DNA of 64,000 nucleotides from CAG-452 sp045531335 (GCA_045531335.1 JAZSDU010000034.1:1-64000); one strand, 5' to 3'. Counted from the first letter of the stretch, positions 1 through 8,470 are shown. Notes: generated from the letters alone by a model not told the origin. Program-made: numbers and translations.

Positions 1-2
1 TT

Positions 3-1612
3 TATTCAGATGTAGAAGAGTTTTATACAAATTTGTATAATGGAAATACAGAAACAGAATTAAAAGTAACATACTTATTGGAAACCGAATTTTTAAATAA
101 ATATAAAGACGTTAATACTTTATCATTTGATATATTTACCAATAAAGAAGATTGGCAAACTGAAGAAATAAATATATTTATTTCTGTTCCAGATACAAGT
201 ACAACAATGAAAACAGATTTAGATTATATTAAAAGTAAAGATAGTTTTAAACACTATGATATACAAAAAGAGACAATTTCAAATAATCAAAAAAATTTAC
301 ACTTTTAGATGTAAAAGGAATTAATAACTTAGAATTAAAAGTAAGTTTTGATGCGAATTCAACTACACAACCAATTGATATAAATCAAAACAAATATAGT
401 AATTACAAAAATGAGAATATAGATGAAGAAAAAACAGAAATAACAAAAGATTTTAAAAAATCCAATAAGGAAGAAGAATCATTTTTTATGATTTTAGGTG
501 ATATTTTTGAAAATGTAATAGATACTTTGTTCTATGATGAGTTTTCAATAATAATGGTATGTATAATAATAACAACTTCAATATTTATTGCTATAAGTAT
601 AGCTAGAAGAAAATCAATAAGAGATGTGAATTATTATAGAAATGTAGAAGATATTCATTTTCCACCATATATGTCAAGTGTTATAGCAAACAAAAATATT
701 AAAATGAAAAATATAATTATGAGTACAATACTTGATTTAAATATAAGAGGTAATATACAAATAATTGACAAAAATAGTTTTGTTTTCAATTCCATGAATG
801 GATTAGACGACATTGAACAAAAGATATTAATACTATTGTTTGGAAAAGCACCACAAGAAGGAGAAATCTTAAATTTAAAAGAATTTTCTACGAAAAAATT
901 AAATTCTAACATTATATATAAATTTTCAAAGATAAAAGAAGATATATTAAAAAAACTTGTAGATATAGGAATGTTTACAGAGAAAAAATCAAAATTAAGT
1001 TTAATATTTAATTCATATGCGATATTTAATATTATTATGTGTGCAATATTACTTATAAATTTTGAGGATATTTATGATACATATTATATAATATTTTTAT
1101 TTAAGATTATAATTATATCAATATGTACTTATTATGGTATAACTATAGGAAAATTATTAACATTCTGGTTGAAAGAAATATTAAAACAAAATAGAGAAAA
1201 TAAAAAGCACGATATGAAATTTACGATGGCATTATCATTGCTTTTAGGAATTGCATTAATTTTAAAATTTGTGATATGGAATGATGTAGATACTAATTTA
1301 TTAGCAATAGTAATAATTATAAGTTATGTATTACTAAAAATTCCTAAAGAAGAATATGTAAAATTAAGAAATAATAGTAAGATTGAAAACAACTTGATGG
1401 GATTAAAAAAATATTTAGAAGATTATAGTTTAATAAAAGATAAAAGTATGGCAGAAAGTATAATATGGGAAAAATATTTATCTTATGCTATAGCATTAGA
1501 CATAAATAATAAACAAATTAATAAATTAGTTAATGAAGAGATAATTAATTTGAATATTAATTTACAATTTATAGATTATATTTTAGGAGAAGAGAACGAA
1601 ATGTATTTTTAA
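3..1612 (+). CDS. DUF2207-type membrane protein, 5' end missing, -1 frameshift
   Basis: The gene enters from the left edge. One frame is open from base 3 to a stop at 306-308. A second frame is open from about 293 through 1612, and the two join if one extra A is read in the A7 run at about 290-296. The first part is a hydrophilic, probably extracytoplasmic domain. The second has a membrane segment near 536-605, a cytoplasmic stretch resembling the DUF2207 (YciQ-like) core with its 'LDLNIRGNIQI' motif, then about four hydrophobic segments (1010-1350). Function is unknown in the family. The break may be a sequencing or assembly indel, slippage, or real decay. It lacks the CGG signature of the other split genes here. 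Confidence 0.6.
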
Positions 1613-1619
1613 AATGCAT

Positions 1620-1648
1620 TTGACAACTACAAAACAAAATGTTAAAAT
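1620..1648 (+). promoter_or_regulatory. sigma-A promoter of the tyrS T-box leader
   Basis: TTGACA at 1620-1625 and TAAAAT at 1643-1648 are separated by exactly 17 bases, just after the preceding stop codon and just before the T-box leader. Confidence 0.75.
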
Positions 1649-1654
1649 GGTTTC

Positions 1655-1893
1655 AACTTAATTTAGTTATGTTTTAAAAAGAAAACCAGTAGAATTTTAT
1701 AATAACTATAGAGAGGTAATGGTTGGTGGAAATTATCTAGAAATATAAAATTTGAATTACAATTCTTATAGTAACTAACGTGTAGCTACGAATAAGCGTA
1801 AATCGAGGCAATATAAAATATTGTAAATAAAGGTGGTACCACGAAATTTGAACCAATTCGTCCTTTAACTAGGTTGAATTGGTTTTTTGATTT
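1655..1893 (+). promoter_or_regulatory. T-box leader (tyrosine) upstream of tyrS
   Basis: The conserved T-box sequence 'aggtggtaccacg' lies at 1831-1843. It is followed by a terminator hairpin (aaccaattcg...gaattggtttttt, 1851-1888). Stem I can be drawn from 'actatag' near 1705 with 'cttatagt' near 1765. A TAC triplet at 1758-1760 lies on the 3' side as the likely tyrosine specifier. Uncharged tRNA-Tyr should favour the antiterminator and allow tyrS transcription. The specifier is placed by eye. Confidence 0.88.
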
Positions 1894-1964
1894 GTAGGGG
1901 CAGGGCTTGCTCTGCCCAGATAAAACAATAAAATTTGTAGGGGTCGATGCCCACATCGACCCGC
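1894..1964 (+). repeat. two REP-like GC-rich palindromes
   Basis: Two members of the dispersed 'gtagggg' family: 1894-1919 (gggcaggg...ctctgccc) and 1937-1964 (gggtcgatg...catcgaccc). Each is a self-complementary hairpin far richer in GC than its surroundings. They lie between the T-box terminator and the tyrS ribosome binding site. Confidence 0.85.
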
Positions 1965-1983
1965 AATAAGAAAGGATGATAGT

Positions 1984-3210
1984 ATGAATTTATACGAAGA
2001 TTTAAAATGGAGAGGATTAGTTCAAGATATTAGTGATGAAGAATTAATTAATAAATTAAACAATGAAAAAATGACATTCTATATAGGAACAGATCCAACT
2101 GCAGATAGTATGCATATTGGACATTATTCATCATTCTTAATATCAAAAAGACTTGCAAAATATGGACATAAACCTCTTTTATTAGTAGGTGGAGCTACAG
2201 GTTTAATTGGAGACCCTAAACCAACAGCTGAGAGACCAATGATAACAAAAGAAGAAGTAGAAAAAAATATAGAAGGATTAACAAAGCAAGCAAAAGAAAT
2301 ATTTGGATTTGAAGTAGTTAATAACTATGACTGGACAAAAGATATAAATGTTATAGACTTTTTAAGAGACTATGGAAAATACTTTAATGTAGGATACATG
2401 CTTGCGAAAGACAAAGTAAAATCAAGAATGGAAACAGGTATAACATATGCAGAATTTTCATATATGATTCTTCAAGCATTAGATTTCTTGTATTTATATG
2501 AAACAAAAGGATGTGAGCTTCAAGTTGCAGGTTCAGACCAATGGGGAAATATAACATCTGGAATAGAATTAATTAGAAAGAAAATAGATAAAACAGCATA
2601 TGGTATGGTTATGCCACTTGTTACAGATTCTAATGGAGTTAAGTTTGGAAAAACAGAAGGAAATGCTTTATGGCTAGATAAAAATAAAACATCAAGCTAT
2701 GAATTATACCAATACTTAATAAATCTTGAAGATTCTATGATAATAAGCTACTTAAAGAAATTAACATTCTTAAGCAAAGAAGAAATAGAAGAAATAGAAG
2801 TAAAACATAATGAAGCACCACATTTGAGAGAAGCTCATAAAGTACTTGCAAGAGAAATTATAACAGACTTACATGGAAAAGAAGAATATGAAAAAGCAAT
2901 AAGAATAAGTGAAGCTTTATTTAAAGGAAACTTTAGCGAATTATCAATAGAAGAATTAGAAGAAGCATTTAAAGGAAACGAAGTAAAAACAGTAGAACTA
3001 GGTAAGAACATATTAGATATATTAGTAGAAATGAATGTAGCATCAAGCAAAAGACAAGCAAGAGAATTTATTTCAGGAAATAGTATAGAAATAAAAGGAG
3101 AAAAAGTAAAAGACATAGGCGCAATAGTAGATGAAAGCTATTTAACAAACAACACTTACTTAATAATAAAAAGAGGAAAGAAAAATTATTATGTAGGGAA
3201 AATAAATTAA
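1984..3210 (+). CDS. tyrS: Tyrosyl-tRNA synthetase
   Basis: Class I aminoacyl-tRNA synthetase that charges tRNA-Tyr in the cytoplasm. The 408-residue protein has the HIGH motif (MHIGHYSS near residue 43), the tyrosine pocket 'GSDQWGNI' near 187 and the KMSKS-like loop 'KFGKTEGN' near 225. The C-terminal part looks like the usual S4-like RNA-binding domain ('SSKRQAREFISGNSIEI'). Length matches the family. The start ATG follows 'gaaaggatgat'. Expression is probably controlled by the T-box upstream. Confidence 0.97.
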   Translation: MNLYEDLKWRGLVQDISDEELINKLNNEKMTFYIGTDPTADSMHIGHYSSFLISKRLAKYGHKPLLLVGGATGLIGDPKPTAERPMITKEEVEKNIEGLTKQAKEIFGFEVVNNYDWTKDINVIDFLRDYGKYFNVGYMLAKDKVKSRMETGITYAEFSYMILQALDFLYLYETKGCELQVAGSDQWGNITSGIELIRKKIDKTAYGMVMPLVTDSNGVKFGKTEGNALWLDKNKTSSYELYQYLINLEDSMIISYLKKLTFLSKEEIEEIEVKHNEAPHLREAHKVLAREIITDLHGKEEYEKAIRISEALFKGNFSELSIEELEEAFKGNEVKTVELGKNILDILVEMNVASSKRQAREFISGNSIEIKGEKVKDIGAIVDESYLTNNTYLIIKRGKKNYYVGKIN

Positions 3211-3212
3211 CT

Positions 3213-3233
3213 ATTCTAGGGACTGTCTTGAAT
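3213..3233 (+). repeat. REP-like fragment (attctagggactgtcttgaat)
   Basis: A short piece matching the 'gattctagggactgtcctgaatc' repeat at 13270 and the arms of the one at 7113. It begins two bases after the tyrS stop and forms an imperfect hairpin. Confidence 0.6.
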
Positions 3234-3272
3234 TGTATTTTAAAAGTACTAATAACAATTAGGAGATAATAA

Positions 3273-3857
3273 ATGAAGATAGGTATTGACATAGATGGAG
3301 TTCTAACAGATGAACTTAAATTTATTATAGATTATGGAACTGAATATTTTACAACAAGGAACATTGATTATAAATTACATAAGGATATATATGATAGTGA
3401 AAAAACTTTTGAGGTTACAAAGGAACAATGGGCAAATTTTTGGAAAGAGCAAATTTTCAATTATTCTAAAAATACACCAATAAGACCTTTTGCAGCAGAA
3501 GCAATTAATAAATTAAAGAATAGAGATAATGAGATAGTTATTATAACAGCACGTTATTATACAACATATGAAAATGAAAATAAAAAAATAATGCAAAACA
3601 TAGTAAAAGAATGGCTTGATATAAATAATGTAATTTATGATGAAATAATATTTAGTGAAGATAAATTAGAGGTATGTAAAAAGCTAGATATTAACCTAAT
3701 GATTGAAGATAAGCCAGAAAACATATTATCTATATCAAAAGAGATACCAGTAATATGTTATGACCACCCATATAATCAAAAATTAAGCAATAACAATATT
3801 ATAAGGTGCCATGATTGGCATGAAATATTTGAAAAAATATTAGGATTTTTGAAATAA
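3273..3857 (+). CDS. HAD-superfamily phosphatase, 5'(3')-deoxyribonucleotidase-like
   Basis: The 194-residue protein opens with the HAD nucleophile motif 'GIDIDGVLTDE' (aspartates at about 5 and 7). A Thr motif 'VIITARYYT' is near 90 and the acidic third motif 'LMIEDKPENI' near 145. This pattern resembles the NT5C/YqfW-like branch of HAD nucleotidases. The substrate cannot be read from sequence. The RBS 'aggagata' sits 7 bases before ATG. It is followed by a clear hairpin terminator. Confidence 0.75.
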   Translation: MKIGIDIDGVLTDELKFIIDYGTEYFTTRNIDYKLHKDIYDSEKTFEVTKEQWANFWKEQIFNYSKNTPIRPFAAEAINKLKNRDNEIVIITARYYTTYENENKKIMQNIVKEWLDINNVIYDEIIFSEDKLEVCKKLDINLMIEDKPENILSISKEIPVICYDHPYNQKLSNNNIIRCHDWHEIFEKILGFLK

Positions 3858-3878
3858 GAGAATTAAAAACAAAATATT

Positions 3879-3906
3879 AAAAGTCATTCACTTAAGAATG
3901 GCTTTT
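3879..3906 (+). terminator. rho-independent terminator
   Basis: Stem 'aaaagtcattc' / 'gaatggctttt' with loop acttaa. It ends the HAD gene and isolates it from the GntR operon. Confidence 0.75.
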
Positions 3907-3937
3907 AATTTTAAACTATAATTTTTAATGAAATATA

Positions 3938-3985
3938 TTGACAAACAAAATAAAAAAATGTATCATTGTATTATGCAAGTAATAC
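3938..3985 (+). promoter_or_regulatory. promoter with overlapping YtrA-type operator
   Basis: TTGACA (3938-3943), a 17-base spacer and TATCAT (3961-3966) form the promoter. Directly downstream, over the expected start of transcription, lies the palindrome GTATTATGCAAGTAATAC (3968-3985). It fits the GT..TA(n6)TA..AC pattern known for YtrA-subfamily GntR operators. Autorepression of the operon is inferred. Confidence 0.7.
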
Positions 3986-4005
3986 AACAAGAAAGGAAAT
4001 AAAAT

Positions 4006-4359
4006 ATGAACTTTATTTTTGACAATGATAGGCCTATTTATATTCAATTAGTAGAACAGTTAAAAGAATGCATAGTTGCAGGTAAATTTAAAGCAGGAGA
4101 GAAACTTCCTTCTGTAAGGGAATTTGCTATGCAAATAAAGGTAAATCCTAATACTGTTCAAAAAGCATTAGCTGAAATAGAAAATCAAAAACTTATATAT
4201 ACAGAAAGAACAAATGGTAAATTTGTTACAGAAAATGAAGAATTAATTGAAAATGTCAAAAAAGAACTTGCAAATCAAAAAGTTCAAAAATATTTCCAAG
4301 ATATGAATAAATTAGGGATTAATAAAGAAGACGCCATTACGTACTTGCAAGGGAAATAA
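4006..4359 (+). CDS. GntR-family regulator, YtrA subfamily
   Basis: A 117-residue transcription factor with an N-terminal winged helix-turn-helix ('GEKLPSVREFAMQIKVNPNTVQKAL', about residues 32-57) and only a short C-terminal extension. That is the YtrA arrangement, in which these regulators sit in front of ABC transporter genes. The upstream palindrome is its probable site. It is the first gene of an operon with an ABC ATPase and permease. The effector is unknown; in relatives such operons often answer to cell-wall-active compounds. Confidence 0.9.
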   Translation: MNFIFDNDRPIYIQLVEQLKECIVAGKFKAGEKLPSVREFAMQIKVNPNTVQKALAEIENQKLIYTERTNGKFVTENEELIENVKKELANQKVQKYFQDMNKLGINKEDAITYLQGK

Positions 4360-4362
4360 TAC

Positions 4363-4423
4363 GTAGGGGGTCGATGCCCACATCGACCCGATTAATGTAG
4401 GGGCGGGTCTTGTGCCCGCCCAG
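4363..4423 (+). repeat. two REP-like palindromes inside an operon
   Basis: Copies at 4363-4390 (gtcgatgcccacatcgac core, nearly the same as 1937-1964) and 4397-4423 (gcgggtcttgtgcccgc). They separate the GntR gene from the ABC ATPase without a T-tract. Confidence 0.85.
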
Positions 4424-4458
4424 ATGAAACGTACAAAATTATTAGAGAGGAGAAGCTT

Positions 4459-5154
4459 ATGGAATTATTAGAGTGTAAAAACTTATCTAAATTCTATGAT
4501 AAAAAAGAGGCACTAAAAGATATAAACTTAAAGGTTCCAAGAGGAAAAATCATAGGACTTTTAGGTAAAAATGGAAGCGGAAAAACTACACTAATAAAAT
4601 TAATAAATGATTTATTAGTTCCTACAAGTGGAGAAGTTTTAATAAATGGTGAAAAACCAGGTGTTGAATCTAAAAAAGTTATATCTTATTTACCAGAAAG
4701 AACATATTTAGATAAAGATATGAAGGTAAAACAAGTTATAAAATATTTTGAAGAATTCTATAATGATTTTAATGCAGATACTGCAAGAAAATTATTAAAA
4801 GATTTAGATTTAGATGAAGAACAAAAGTTATCTAAAATGTCAAAAGGTATGCAAGAAAAAGTACAATTAATTCTTGTAATGAGTAGAAAAGCAGATTTAT
4901 ATATTCTAGATGAACCTTTAGGGGGAGTAGATCCTGCAACAAGAGATTATATATTAGATACAATACTTTCTAATTTTAATGAAGGTGCAAGTGTAATAAT
5001 TTCAACACACTTAATTGCAGATATTGAAAGAATTTTAGATGAAGTTATATTTATAGATAATGGTAAAATTATATTAACATCTCCAGCAGATGAATTAAGA
5101 AATAAAGAAAATGCATCAATTGATGAAATATTTAGGAGGTGTTTTAAATGTTAG
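4459..5154 (+). CDS. ABC transporter ATP-binding protein (YtrB-like)
   Basis: The 231-residue nucleotide-binding subunit has Walker A 'GKNGSGKTT' near 36-44, signature 'SKMSKGMQEKV' near 128, Walker B 'LYILDEPLGGVDP' near 150 and the switch His in 'STHL'. It pairs with the permease that starts inside its last codons (7-base overlap), so the two are translationally coupled. With the YtrA-type regulator it forms a drug- or stress-type ABC-2 exporter operon. The transported substrate is unknown. Confidence 0.92.
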   Translation: MELLECKNLSKFYDKKEALKDINLKVPRGKIIGLLGKNGSGKTTLIKLINDLLVPTSGEVLINGEKPGVESKKVISYLPERTYLDKDMKVKQVIKYFEEFYNDFNADTARKLLKDLDLDEEQKLSKMSKGMQEKVQLILVMSRKADLYILDEPLGGVDPATRDYILDTILSNFNEGASVIISTHLIADIERILDEVIFIDNGKIILTSPADELRNKENASIDEIFRRCFKC

Positions 5155-5939
5155 GAAAATTACTAAAATATGATTTAAAATGGACATATAAAGGGGTAAT
5201 AGTATTTTATACACTTGCAATAATGTTTTCTATAATAGGAAGACTGCTTACAGAAATAGAAAACTCTTTGATTTTTAATATAATAGGTAAAGTGTGTGTA
5301 GGTACAGCTATTGCTATGGTGGTAAATGTATTAATAAATAACCTTATAAGGGTATGGGTTAGGTTTATTAGAAATTCATATAAAGACGAATCATATTTAA
5401 CACATACATTACCAGTAAGCAAAAAAACTATTTTCTTATCAAAAGTGTTATCAGCAATTATAACTATGATAACAAGTGCAGTTATAATAATAGTATGTGT
5501 AGCAATATGCTATTATTCGCAAAACAATATTGAATGGGTAAAACAAGGCTTAGAATTTGTAGCATCAACATATAATAGCACTGTTGTAGGATTTCTTTTA
5601 ATAGTAACAGCAGTATTTTTCTTAGAAATGATATTCGCACTTTTTGCGGGATATATAGGAATAATATTTGGACACAAATCCAATAATTTTAAAGCAGGAA
5701 AATCAGTATTATATGGGTTTATAGCATATATGATACCTCAAATAATTACTATTGGTATAATATTTATTTTAGGATTATTTAATAAGGATATTATGAATTT
5801 ATTTAATACAACAACTATGATAAATGTAGAAGCAATAAAAAGCATTATGTATACAGGAATAGTAATATATTTAAGTTATATAATAATTTACTATTTTATA
5901 GGGAAAAGACAATTTGAAAAAGGTGTAAATGTAGATTAA
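5148..5939 (+). CDS. ABC-2 type transporter permease
   Basis: A 263-residue integral membrane protein with about six hydrophobic segments (residues about 17-37, 48-68, 98-120, 145-170, 183-208, 235-255). Its start overlaps the ATPase stop, with an 'aggaggtg' RBS inside the ATPase gene. It is the membrane partner of the upstream ATPase. No substrate-defining motif is visible. Confidence 0.85.
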   Translation: MLGKLLKYDLKWTYKGVIVFYTLAIMFSIIGRLLTEIENSLIFNIIGKVCVGTAIAMVVNVLINNLIRVWVRFIRNSYKDESYLTHTLPVSKKTIFLSKVLSAIITMITSAVIIIVCVAICYYSQNNIEWVKQGLEFVASTYNSTVVGFLLIVTAVFFLEMIFALFAGYIGIIFGHKSNNFKAGKSVLYGFIAYMIPQIITIGIIFILGLFNKDIMNLFNTTTMINVEAIKSIMYTGIVIYLSYIIIYYFIGKRQFEKGVNVD

Positions 5940-5944
5940 AAATT

Positions 5945-5977
5945 AAAAAAGAAAATGAATTTTCATTTTCTTTTTTT
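5945..5977 (+). terminator. rho-independent terminator
   Basis: Stem 'aaaaaagaaaatga' / 'tcattttctttttt' followed by T's, ending the ABC operon. Confidence 0.8.
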
Positions 5978-6038
5978 GTTGAATAAAGACAAACAATGTG
6001 TTAATATAAATATGAAAATATATTAAGGAGGAATATTT

Positions 6039-6485
6039 ATGATAGCAATAGGAAGCGATCATGGCGGATATGAACTTAAAGAAGAACTTAAAAAAGTTTT
6101 AGAAGAAAAAGGACTTGAGTATAAAGATTGTGGAGCTTACTCTACAGATAGAGTAGATTATCCGATAGTTGCAAAAGAAGTATCAAAATCAGTAGCAGAT
6201 AAAGTTTGTGAAAGAGGAATATTAATTTGTAGATCAGGATATGGAATGGCAATGGTAGCAAATAAATTTAAAGGAGTTAGAAGTGCACCATGCTTTTGCA
6301 CTAGGGCTGCACAGTTTTCAAGACTTCATAATGATACAAATGTGTTATCACTTGGAGCAGACTATGTAACAGTAGAAGAAGCAAAAGAAATTTTAATTAC
6401 ATGGCTAGAAACAGAATTTGAAGGTGGAAGACATCAAGAAAGATTAGACTTAGTAGCAGATATAGAATCAGAAAATATGAAATAA
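6039..6485 (+). CDS. rpiB: Ribose 5-phosphate isomerase B / LacAB family sugar isomerase
   Basis: Interconverts ribose 5-phosphate and ribulose 5-phosphate in the pentose phosphate pathway. The 148-residue protein has 'IGSDHGGYELK' at the N-terminus, 'DYPIVAKEV', the HND motif 'SRLHNDTNVLSLGAD' and the C-terminal 'RHQERLD'. The active-site loop reads 'ICRSGYGMAMVANK' where most RpiB proteins have CGTGIGMSIAANK, so the Cys is kept but the next residues differ. The exact sugar could therefore be another 5- or 6-carbon phosphate. RBS 'aaggagg' precedes ATG. Confidence 0.85.
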   Translation: MIAIGSDHGGYELKEELKKVLEEKGLEYKDCGAYSTDRVDYPIVAKEVSKSVADKVCERGILICRSGYGMAMVANKFKGVRSAPCFCTRAAQFSRLHNDTNVLSLGADYVTVEEAKEILITWLETEFEGGRHQERLDLVADIESENMK

Positions 6486-6488
6486 AGT

Positions 6489-6513
6489 GTAGGGGCGACC
6501 ATTGGTCGTGCAC
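6489..6513 (+). repeat. REP-like palindrome
   Basis: gtaggggcgaccattggtcgtgcac, a short and somewhat degenerate copy with the core cgacc/ggtcg, four bases after the rpiB stop. Confidence 0.7.
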
Positions 6514-6553
6514 TCTTCAAAGAACTACTAAAATAATAAAATGTGAGGTAAAA

Positions 6554-7177
6554 ATGAAAATTGTTTTAGCATCGAATTCACCAAGAAGAAAAGAATTATT
6601 ACATCAAATTTTTGATGAGTTTGATGTTATAAAAAGTAATTTTAATGAAGATGAAGTAAAAGAAAAAGAACCTGAAAAATTAGTACAAATATTATCTTTG
6701 AAAAAGGCAGAAGAAGTATTTGATAGAATTCAAAACAAAGAAAATGAATTTCTTGTAATAGGTGGAGATACGCTAGTATATTTTGAGAAAGAAATATTAG
6801 GAAAACCAAAAGATGAAAAAGATGCATTTATTACTTTGAACAAATTACAAGGAAATAAAAATGAAGTATATTCTGCATTTACAATTATTTATAAGAAAGA
6901 TAATAAAACAATAAAAGAAACTTGTTTAAGTAAAAGTACTGTTATAATGAAAACTATGTCAGATGAAGAAATAGAAAGATACATAAAAACAGGAGAACCA
7001 ATGGACAAAGCAGGTAGCTATGCAGTACAAGGAATAGGAAGTAAATTTATAGAAAAAATAGAAGGTTCATACAGTTCAGTTGTAGGATTGGATATAGAAA
7101 AATTAAAAGAAACGATTCTAGGGACTGTCCCTCTTTTGTCCCCAAAGGACACAAAAGGGGACTGTCCTGAATCGTGA
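6554..7177 (+). CDS. maf: Maf-like nucleoside triphosphate pyrophosphatase
   Basis: Maf/YhdE proteins hydrolyse non-canonical or m5U/dTTP-type nucleotides to monophosphates. The 207-residue protein has the signature 'ASNSPRRKELL' at residues 5-15, 'GGDTLVYFEKEILGKP' near 75-90 and 'DKAGSYAVQGIGSKFI' near 153-168. The natural C-terminus should be near 'IEKLKETIL'. The last ~18 residues ('GTVPLLSPKDTKGDCPES') are encoded by a REP-like palindrome (7113-7174) that has run into the gene and supplies a new stop. Confidence 0.92.
   Translation: MKIVLASNSPRRKELLHQIFDEFDVIKSNFNEDEVKEKEPEKLVQILSLKKAEEVFDRIQNKENEFLVIGGDTLVYFEKEILGKPKDEKDAFITLNKLQGNKNEVYSAFTIIYKKDNKTIKETCLSKSTVIMKTMSDEEIERYIKTGEPMDKAGSYAVQGIGSKFIEKIEGSYSSVVGLDIEKLKETILGTVPLLSPKDTKGDCPES
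7113..7174 (+). repeat. REP-like palindrome fused to the 3' end of maf
   Basis: cgattctagggactgtccc...gggactgtcctgaatcg, an inverted pair of the ggggacag-type repeat, overlapping the last codons of maf. Confidence 0.8.
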
Positions 7178-7198
7178 GATAGAATAATCGAAAAAAAT

Positions 7199-7329
7199 GT
7201 AGGGGTCGAACTCCAGGGCGACCCGCAACAAAAAATGAGTATAAATTTTAATGCAAACAATGTAGGGGCGGACGACCCTGTCCGCCCGCAAAAAACAAAT
7301 CACGGGTCGACAGAGTCGTCGACCCCTAC
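7199..7329 (+). repeat. cluster of three REP-like palindromes
   Basis: Copies at 7199-7226 (gtaggggtcgaactccagggcgaccc), 7262-7289 (gtaggggcggacgaccctgtccgccc) and an inverted one at 7303-7329 (cgggtcgacagagtcgtcgacccctac). The sequence between them is AT-rich. They fill the maf-mscL gap. Confidence 0.85.
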
Positions 7330-7364
7330 GAATAAAAAATATAAAAATAAAAGGAGTAGTAAAC

Positions 7365-7751
7365 ATGATAAAAGAATTTAAAGAATTTATAGCAAGAGGA
7401 AATGTAATTGATATGGCAGTCGGTGTTATTATAGGTGGAGCATTTGGGAAAATAGTAACTTCAATAGTAAATGATGTATTAATGCCATTAATAGGTATTG
7501 TAAGTGGAGGAATTGATTTTACAGGATTAAAGTTCAAAATAGGGGAAGCAGAAATTTTATATGGAAACTTCCTACAAAATGTAATCGACTTTTTAATAAT
7601 AGCTTTCTGTATATTTATTTTAGTAAAAATAGTTAATAAAGTAACAAGAAAAAAAGAAGAACCAGCAGAAGAAACACCAGCACCAAAAGCAGAAGATATA
7701 GTTTTATTAGAAGAAATAAGAGATTTATTAAAACAAAAAGAAGAAGTGTAA
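7365..7751 (+). CDS. mscL: Large-conductance mechanosensitive channel
   Basis: Pentameric inner-membrane channel that opens under membrane tension to release solutes in hypo-osmotic shock. The 128-residue protein has the typical N-terminus 'KEFKEFIARGNVIDMAVGVIIGGAFGKIV' region (TM1, about residues 15-35), a short periplasmic loop and TM2 (about 65-88). It ends in a charged amphipathic C-terminal helix with a Pro/Glu-rich linker. Length is normal. RBS 'aaaggag' precedes ATG, and a terminator follows. Confidence 0.96.
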   Translation: MIKEFKEFIARGNVIDMAVGVIIGGAFGKIVTSIVNDVLMPLIGIVSGGIDFTGLKFKIGEAEILYGNFLQNVIDFLIIAFCIFILVKIVNKVTRKKEEPAEETPAPKAEDIVLLEEIRDLLKQKEEV

Positions 7752-7760
7752 TTATTTTAG

Positions 7761-7795
7761 AAACGATTTGAGGGAATTCACCGAATCGTTTTTTT
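7761..7795 (+). terminator. rho-independent terminator of mscL
   Basis: Stem 'aaacgatt' / 'aatcgttt' around gagggaattcaccg, followed by T's. Confidence 0.75.
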
Positions 7796-7924
7796 ACGGA
7801 ATTGTATTTACAAAATATGGAAAATATGATAATATAGTATAAATTTAAATCAGTTAGTTTTATTTCAAGGCGAGTCGCCTATAAAATCCAAAAATTATTT
7901 TATAAAACAAAAGAGGGAATATTG

Positions 7925-8329
7925 TTGCAATATATTGGTAATTTAGATATAAATAGATTAGGAATATACAAATATGACTTGATTACAGATGAAGTTATTT
8001 TAACAGATGAAAGATTATATCAGCATATATTAATTTATCATAAATCAGAATATGAACAATTAGAAAAATATATTAAGGATATTATAGAAAATCCAGATTA
8101 TATCATAGAGGATAATAGACACAGCGATACAATGATATATCTAAAGCAGATTGGTGATTTGAAAGGAAGAGTTATAGTGAAATTAGCATTAGGACAGGAT
8201 CAAGAACACAATAAAAATTCAATTATTACAATAATGAAATTAAATGGAAGAACATGGAAACAAACTATTAGAAACAGAGGGGAAATTGTTTGGCAAAAAA
8301 CTGGACAAGAGAGCATAAATATAGTATAA
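7925..8329 (+). CDS. PBECR-like (barnase/colicin/RelE-fold) nuclease-like protein
   Basis: A protein of about 134 residues read from a TTG. Two adjacent TTG codons exist (7922 and 7925); the second is better spaced from 'gaggg'. The layout 'LTDERLYQHILIYHKSEYEQLEKYIKDIIENPDYI' (helical) followed by beta strands 'RVIVKLALG', 'SIITIMKLNGRTWKQ' and 'GEIVWQK' resembles phage-associated PBECR RNase-fold domains. No signal peptide is seen and no immunity gene is obvious. Identification is by fold-like pattern only. The promoter of the next RNA overlaps its stop codon. Confidence 0.5.
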   Translation: MQYIGNLDINRLGIYKYDLITDEVILTDERLYQHILIYHKSEYEQLEKYIKDIIENPDYIIEDNRHSDTMIYLKQIGDLKGRVIVKLALGQDQEHNKNSIITIMKLNGRTWKQTIRNRGEIVWQKTGQESINIV

Positions 8330-8330
8330 T
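8302..8330 (+). promoter_or_regulatory. strong promoter of the small RNA
   Basis: TGGACA (8302-8307), 17 bases, TATAAT (8325-8330). It overlaps the last codons of the upstream gene, so the RNA is made independently. Confidence 0.75.
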
Positions 8331-8336
8331 TAAAAT

Positions 8337-8470
8337 ACAATATAAATAGGTTATTTGAGGTGGACAATGTGCCATCCACACACCCTAGAGGGTTTAAGAG
8401 ATGCAGGATATGGCACACCTGCCAAATAACTAGTAAATACAGTACTATTGAAAATGTAGTGCTGTATTTT
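8337..8470 (+). ncRNA. structured small RNA of unknown class
   Basis: A promoter ends at 8330 and a terminator hairpin (aaatacagtacta / tagtgctgtattt) lies at 8435-8469. Between them no ORF is convincing, but strong pairing is visible. An outer helix joins GTTATTTG (8350-8357) to CAAATAAC (8423-8430), continued by AGGT with ACCT. A second helix joins GTGCCAT to ATGGCAC, and an inner hairpin is ACCCT-ag-AGGGT. I do not see the SRP GGAA loop motif or a tRNA-like end. It could be a free-standing RNA or a riboswitch-like leader ending at its terminator. Confidence 0.6.

Noticed and set aside
7199..7329. Clustered palindromes as a possible CRISPR array
   Set aside because: Units are unequal, self-complementary, irregularly spaced and found singly elsewhere; no cas genes.
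8337..8470. SRP RNA identity for the small RNA
   Set aside because: The conserved GGAA-loop helix of SRP RNA is not present.
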